Positions 13,530-14,757 of a stretch of DNA of 14,757 nucleotides are shown piece by piece. The notes under the pieces were generated by a model, which did not search any database, was not told where the DNA came from, and was given only the letters and a program-made list of their open reading frames with translations. This stretch comes from Chloroflexota bacterium (GTDB lineage: Bacteria; Chloroflexota; Anaerolineae; Anaerolineales; Villigracilaceae), in assembly GCA_016875755.1 (NCBI GenBank), contig VGOX01000016.1, forward strand, positions 1-14,757, given 5' to 3'. Position 1 is the first letter of the stretch, and each line of letters opens with the position of its first letter. Made by a program: the position numbers and the translations under genes.

Positions 13530-13874
13530 ATGTCTGACCGTGATGAATTTGGAGCCTTCCTTGTAGGATTTGTCGTCGGCGGCTTAACAGGCGCTGTTGT
13601 ATCCCTGCTCTTTGCACCACAATCGGGCGAAGAAACCCGCGCATTGATCAAGGACAAGTCGATCGAATTGCGCGACCGCGCTGCTCACACCGCCGAAGAA
13701 GCTCTCGCTCGTGCCGAAGCCGCCGCCTCTGAAGCCCGCCAACGCGCCGATGAGCTTGCCAAGGTTGCGAAAGAACGCGCGACTGAACTCGCCCACGAAG
13801 TTCAGGAACGCGGCAAGAGCGCCATCGAAGCTGTCCGCAAAACCAAAAAAGACAGCGGCGCAACACCTGCCTAA
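13530..13874 (+). CDS. YtxH-family protein
   Basis: A 114-aa protein with the YtxH signature: a glycine-rich hydrophobic segment (FLVGFVVGGLTGAVVSLLFAP, about 10-30) followed directly by QSGEETR. The Gly pattern looks like a glycine zipper, one membrane pass or insertion. The rest (about 35-105) is a long Ala/Glu/Arg-rich helix with heptad-like spacing, probably a coiled coil. Function is unknown in the family; it is often found with YtxG-type proteins and stress genes. AAAGGAG lies 9 bp before the ATG, and a CATAAT at 13510-13515 could be its own -10 box. A strong terminator follows. Confidence 0.9.
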   Translation: MSDRDEFGAFLVGFVVGGLTGAVVSLLFAPQSGEETRALIKDKSIELRDRAAHTAEEALARAEAAASEARQRADELAKVAKERATELAHEVQERGKSAIEAVRKTKKDSGATPA

Positions 13875-13893
13875 CAGCAACGCGAAGATAACG

Positions 13894-13929
13894 AGGGTTT
13901 GACCGCACGGTCAAACCCTTCTTTTATTT
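13894..13929 (+). terminator. Rho-independent terminator after the YtxH-like gene
   Basis: AGGGTTTGACCG (13894-13905) pairs perfectly with CGGTCAAACCCT (13908-13919), followed by TCTTTTATTT. The T-rich tail ends at the very base before the ATG of the next gene. Confidence 0.9.
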
Positions 13930-14550
13930 ATGAACCCCATCCAACGCTTCATGCGTTTTTTCTTCAACCTGCTCTACCATCCATTCGCCTTCACATACGA
14001 CCTCGTCGCCTGGGTCGTTTCCTTCGGCAAATGGCAGGACTGGGTCTTTAGTGTGATTCCCCACCTGCAAGGAACTCGCATATTAGAACTCGGACATGGT
14101 CCTGGTCACCTGCAACGCCTCCTGCTTAACCGCGGCATGTTCGCTGTTGCGATAGATGAATCCACACAGATGGGACGTATTGCAAAACGCCGCCTCGGCG
14201 CATCCCACAAACTGACGCGTGGCATCACCCAATCCCTGCCTTATCCTAGCGGATGTTTCGACTGTGTGGTTTCCACCTTCCCCACTGAATACATCTACGA
14301 TCCGCACACGCTTGCCGAGGTAAGGCGCGTGCTCCGCAGCGGCGGCAGATTGGTTGTTTTGCCTGTCACCTACCCCAAAAGCGGATTTTTGCAATGGCTC
14401 TACAAAGTCACCCGCGAAAGTCCTGCCGCATTCGACAATGCCATCAAAGAACGCCTGCTCAAACCATTTCAAAAAGCAGGTTTCATTATGGAAATGGAAA
14501 TCGTTGAGTTAAAATCCAGCCGATTGATCATCTTGCTTGCAGAAAAATAA
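13930..14550 (+). CDS. Class I SAM-dependent methyltransferase
   Basis: A 206-aa Rossmann-type methyltransferase of the Methyltransf_11 kind; the substrate is unknown. SAM motif I is ILELGHGPGH at 51-60, the acidic residue at the end of strand 2 is D76 (AIDES), motif II is around SLPYPSGCFDCVVSTFP (about 103-119), and the post-motif is LAEVRRVLRSGGRLVVLPV (about 128-146). The N-terminus is hydrophobic and aromatic (RFMRFFFNLLYHPFAFTYDLVAWVV), possibly a membrane-surface helix, which would suit a lipid or quinone-like substrate; this is speculation. No ribosome site precedes the ATG, which abuts the T-tail of the YtxH terminator. A second in-frame ATG lies at 13951, also without a ribosome site. 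Confidence 0.85.
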   Translation: MNPIQRFMRFFFNLLYHPFAFTYDLVAWVVSFGKWQDWVFSVIPHLQGTRILELGHGPGHLQRLLLNRGMFAVAIDESTQMGRIAKRRLGASHKLTRGITQSLPYPSGCFDCVVSTFPTEYIYDPHTLAEVRRVLRSGGRLVVLPVTYPKSGFLQWLYKVTRESPAAFDNAIKERLLKPFQKAGFIMEMEIVELKSSRLIILLAEK

Positions 14551-14560
14551 ATGAAACTGG

Positions 14561-14622
14561 CTGACCCCATTCACTATCATAGTAAAATCACCACCTAATC
14601 ACCAGAGGAGAAAGAAACAATG
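14561..14622 (+). pseudogene. Promoter, ribosome site and start codon of an interrupted gene
   Basis: CTGACC (14561-14566), 16 bp, then TAAAAT (14583-14588) form a promoter candidate. A strong purine-rich site (AGAGGAGAAAG, about 14604-14614) stands 5 bp before an ATG at 14620. The frame reads only Met-Leu before a TAG at 14626-14628, where insertion-sequence DNA appears to begin. The identity of the gene is unknown because its body lies beyond the window. Confidence 0.5.
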
Positions 14623-14757
14623 CTTTAGGGCTTACGCAAAAGTCATTTGAATAGCAGGCGATTTGAGTTGTTGACGCAAATAGTCGGACAGCAAATCATG
14701 TTTGAGGCGGTAAACAGTCTGTTGGGTCTCATTGGCAACCTGTTTGAGGCGAACCCA
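14623..14757 (-). mobile_element. One end of an insertion sequence (family not determined)
   Basis: The stretch from about 14623-14629 to the window edge carries the end of a reverse-oriented open frame whose stop codon lies within about 10 bp of the presumed element end (AGGGCTTACGCAAAAG), as is common in compact insertion sequences. The inner end, the second terminal repeat and the target duplication are outside the window, so the exact boundary is not fixed. Confidence 0.55.
14632..14757 (-). CDS. Transposase C-terminus (partial, runs off the window)
   Basis: The minus strand is open from the window edge to a TAA at 14632-14634 and encodes 41 residues. They begin WVRLKQVANETQQ and end SPAIQMTFA, a basic, helical tail. 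No catalytic residues are within the window, so the transposase family cannot be named. The call rests on the position against a broken gene start and on the stop codon lying in the terminal sequence. A non-mobile gene ending here is the alternative. Confidence 0.5.
   Translation of the reverse strand, partial: WVRLKQVANETQQTVYRLKHDLLSDYLRQQLKSPAIQMTFA

Noticed and set aside
14632..14757. Assigning the transposase to a named IS family from its last 41 residues and the GGGCTTACGC end.
   Set aside because: No catalytic residues or complete terminal repeat are in the window, and the end sequence alone is not specific enough to name a family from memory.

Overview
The window looks like chromosomal DNA from a free-living bacterium. 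A member of the Chloroflexota (class Anaerolineae) is my best guess. This is inference from gene style, chiefly a FadN-type fused beta-oxidation protein in a TetR-fronted operon and a YtxG/YtxH pair; no marker gene settles it. Most genes have a clear AGGAG-type ribosome binding site, but at least two look leaderless.

Layout. Positions 100-2060 hold the last two steps of threonine synthesis as a divergent pair: thrC (minus) and thrB (plus), 41 bp apart, sharing one self-complementary -10 box. A 21-bp perfect hairpin separates thrB from a convergent minus-strand cluster (2103-4694) with a TerC-family membrane protein and two tandem paralogous membrane-anchored proteins of unknown function, each built from two copies of the same beta-rich domain.

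Positions 4776-11979 are a minus-strand fatty-acid beta-oxidation operon. In order of transcription it holds a TetR regulator, an acyl-CoA dehydrogenase-like protein without the expected catalytic Glu, a canonical acyl-CoA dehydrogenase, a FadN-type 3-hydroxyacyl-CoA dehydrogenase/enoyl-CoA hydratase broken by a frameshift, a thiolase and an SCP-2 protein. Together they cover dehydrogenation, hydration, second oxidation and thiolysis. A sigma70-type promoter with an inverted-repeat operator just downstream of the -10 box sits in front of the TetR gene, as expected for fatty-acid-responsive autoregulation. All five gaps between the operon's genes carry a foldback element built from degenerate 7-bp units, placed between a stop codon and the next ribosome binding site. 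This is the most striking structure in the window.

Positions 12121-14550 (plus strand) hold a secreted LysM-repeat protein (also frameshifted), a YtxG-like membrane protein, a YtxH-like protein and a class I SAM methyltransferase, separated by strong terminators. At the right edge, a promoter, ribosome binding site and start codon of an unknown gene run straight into one end of an insertion sequence, whose transposase C-terminus reads back from the window edge.

Two independent frameshifts in otherwise well-conserved genes within 15 kb mean that assembly or read error must be weighed against real gene decay.
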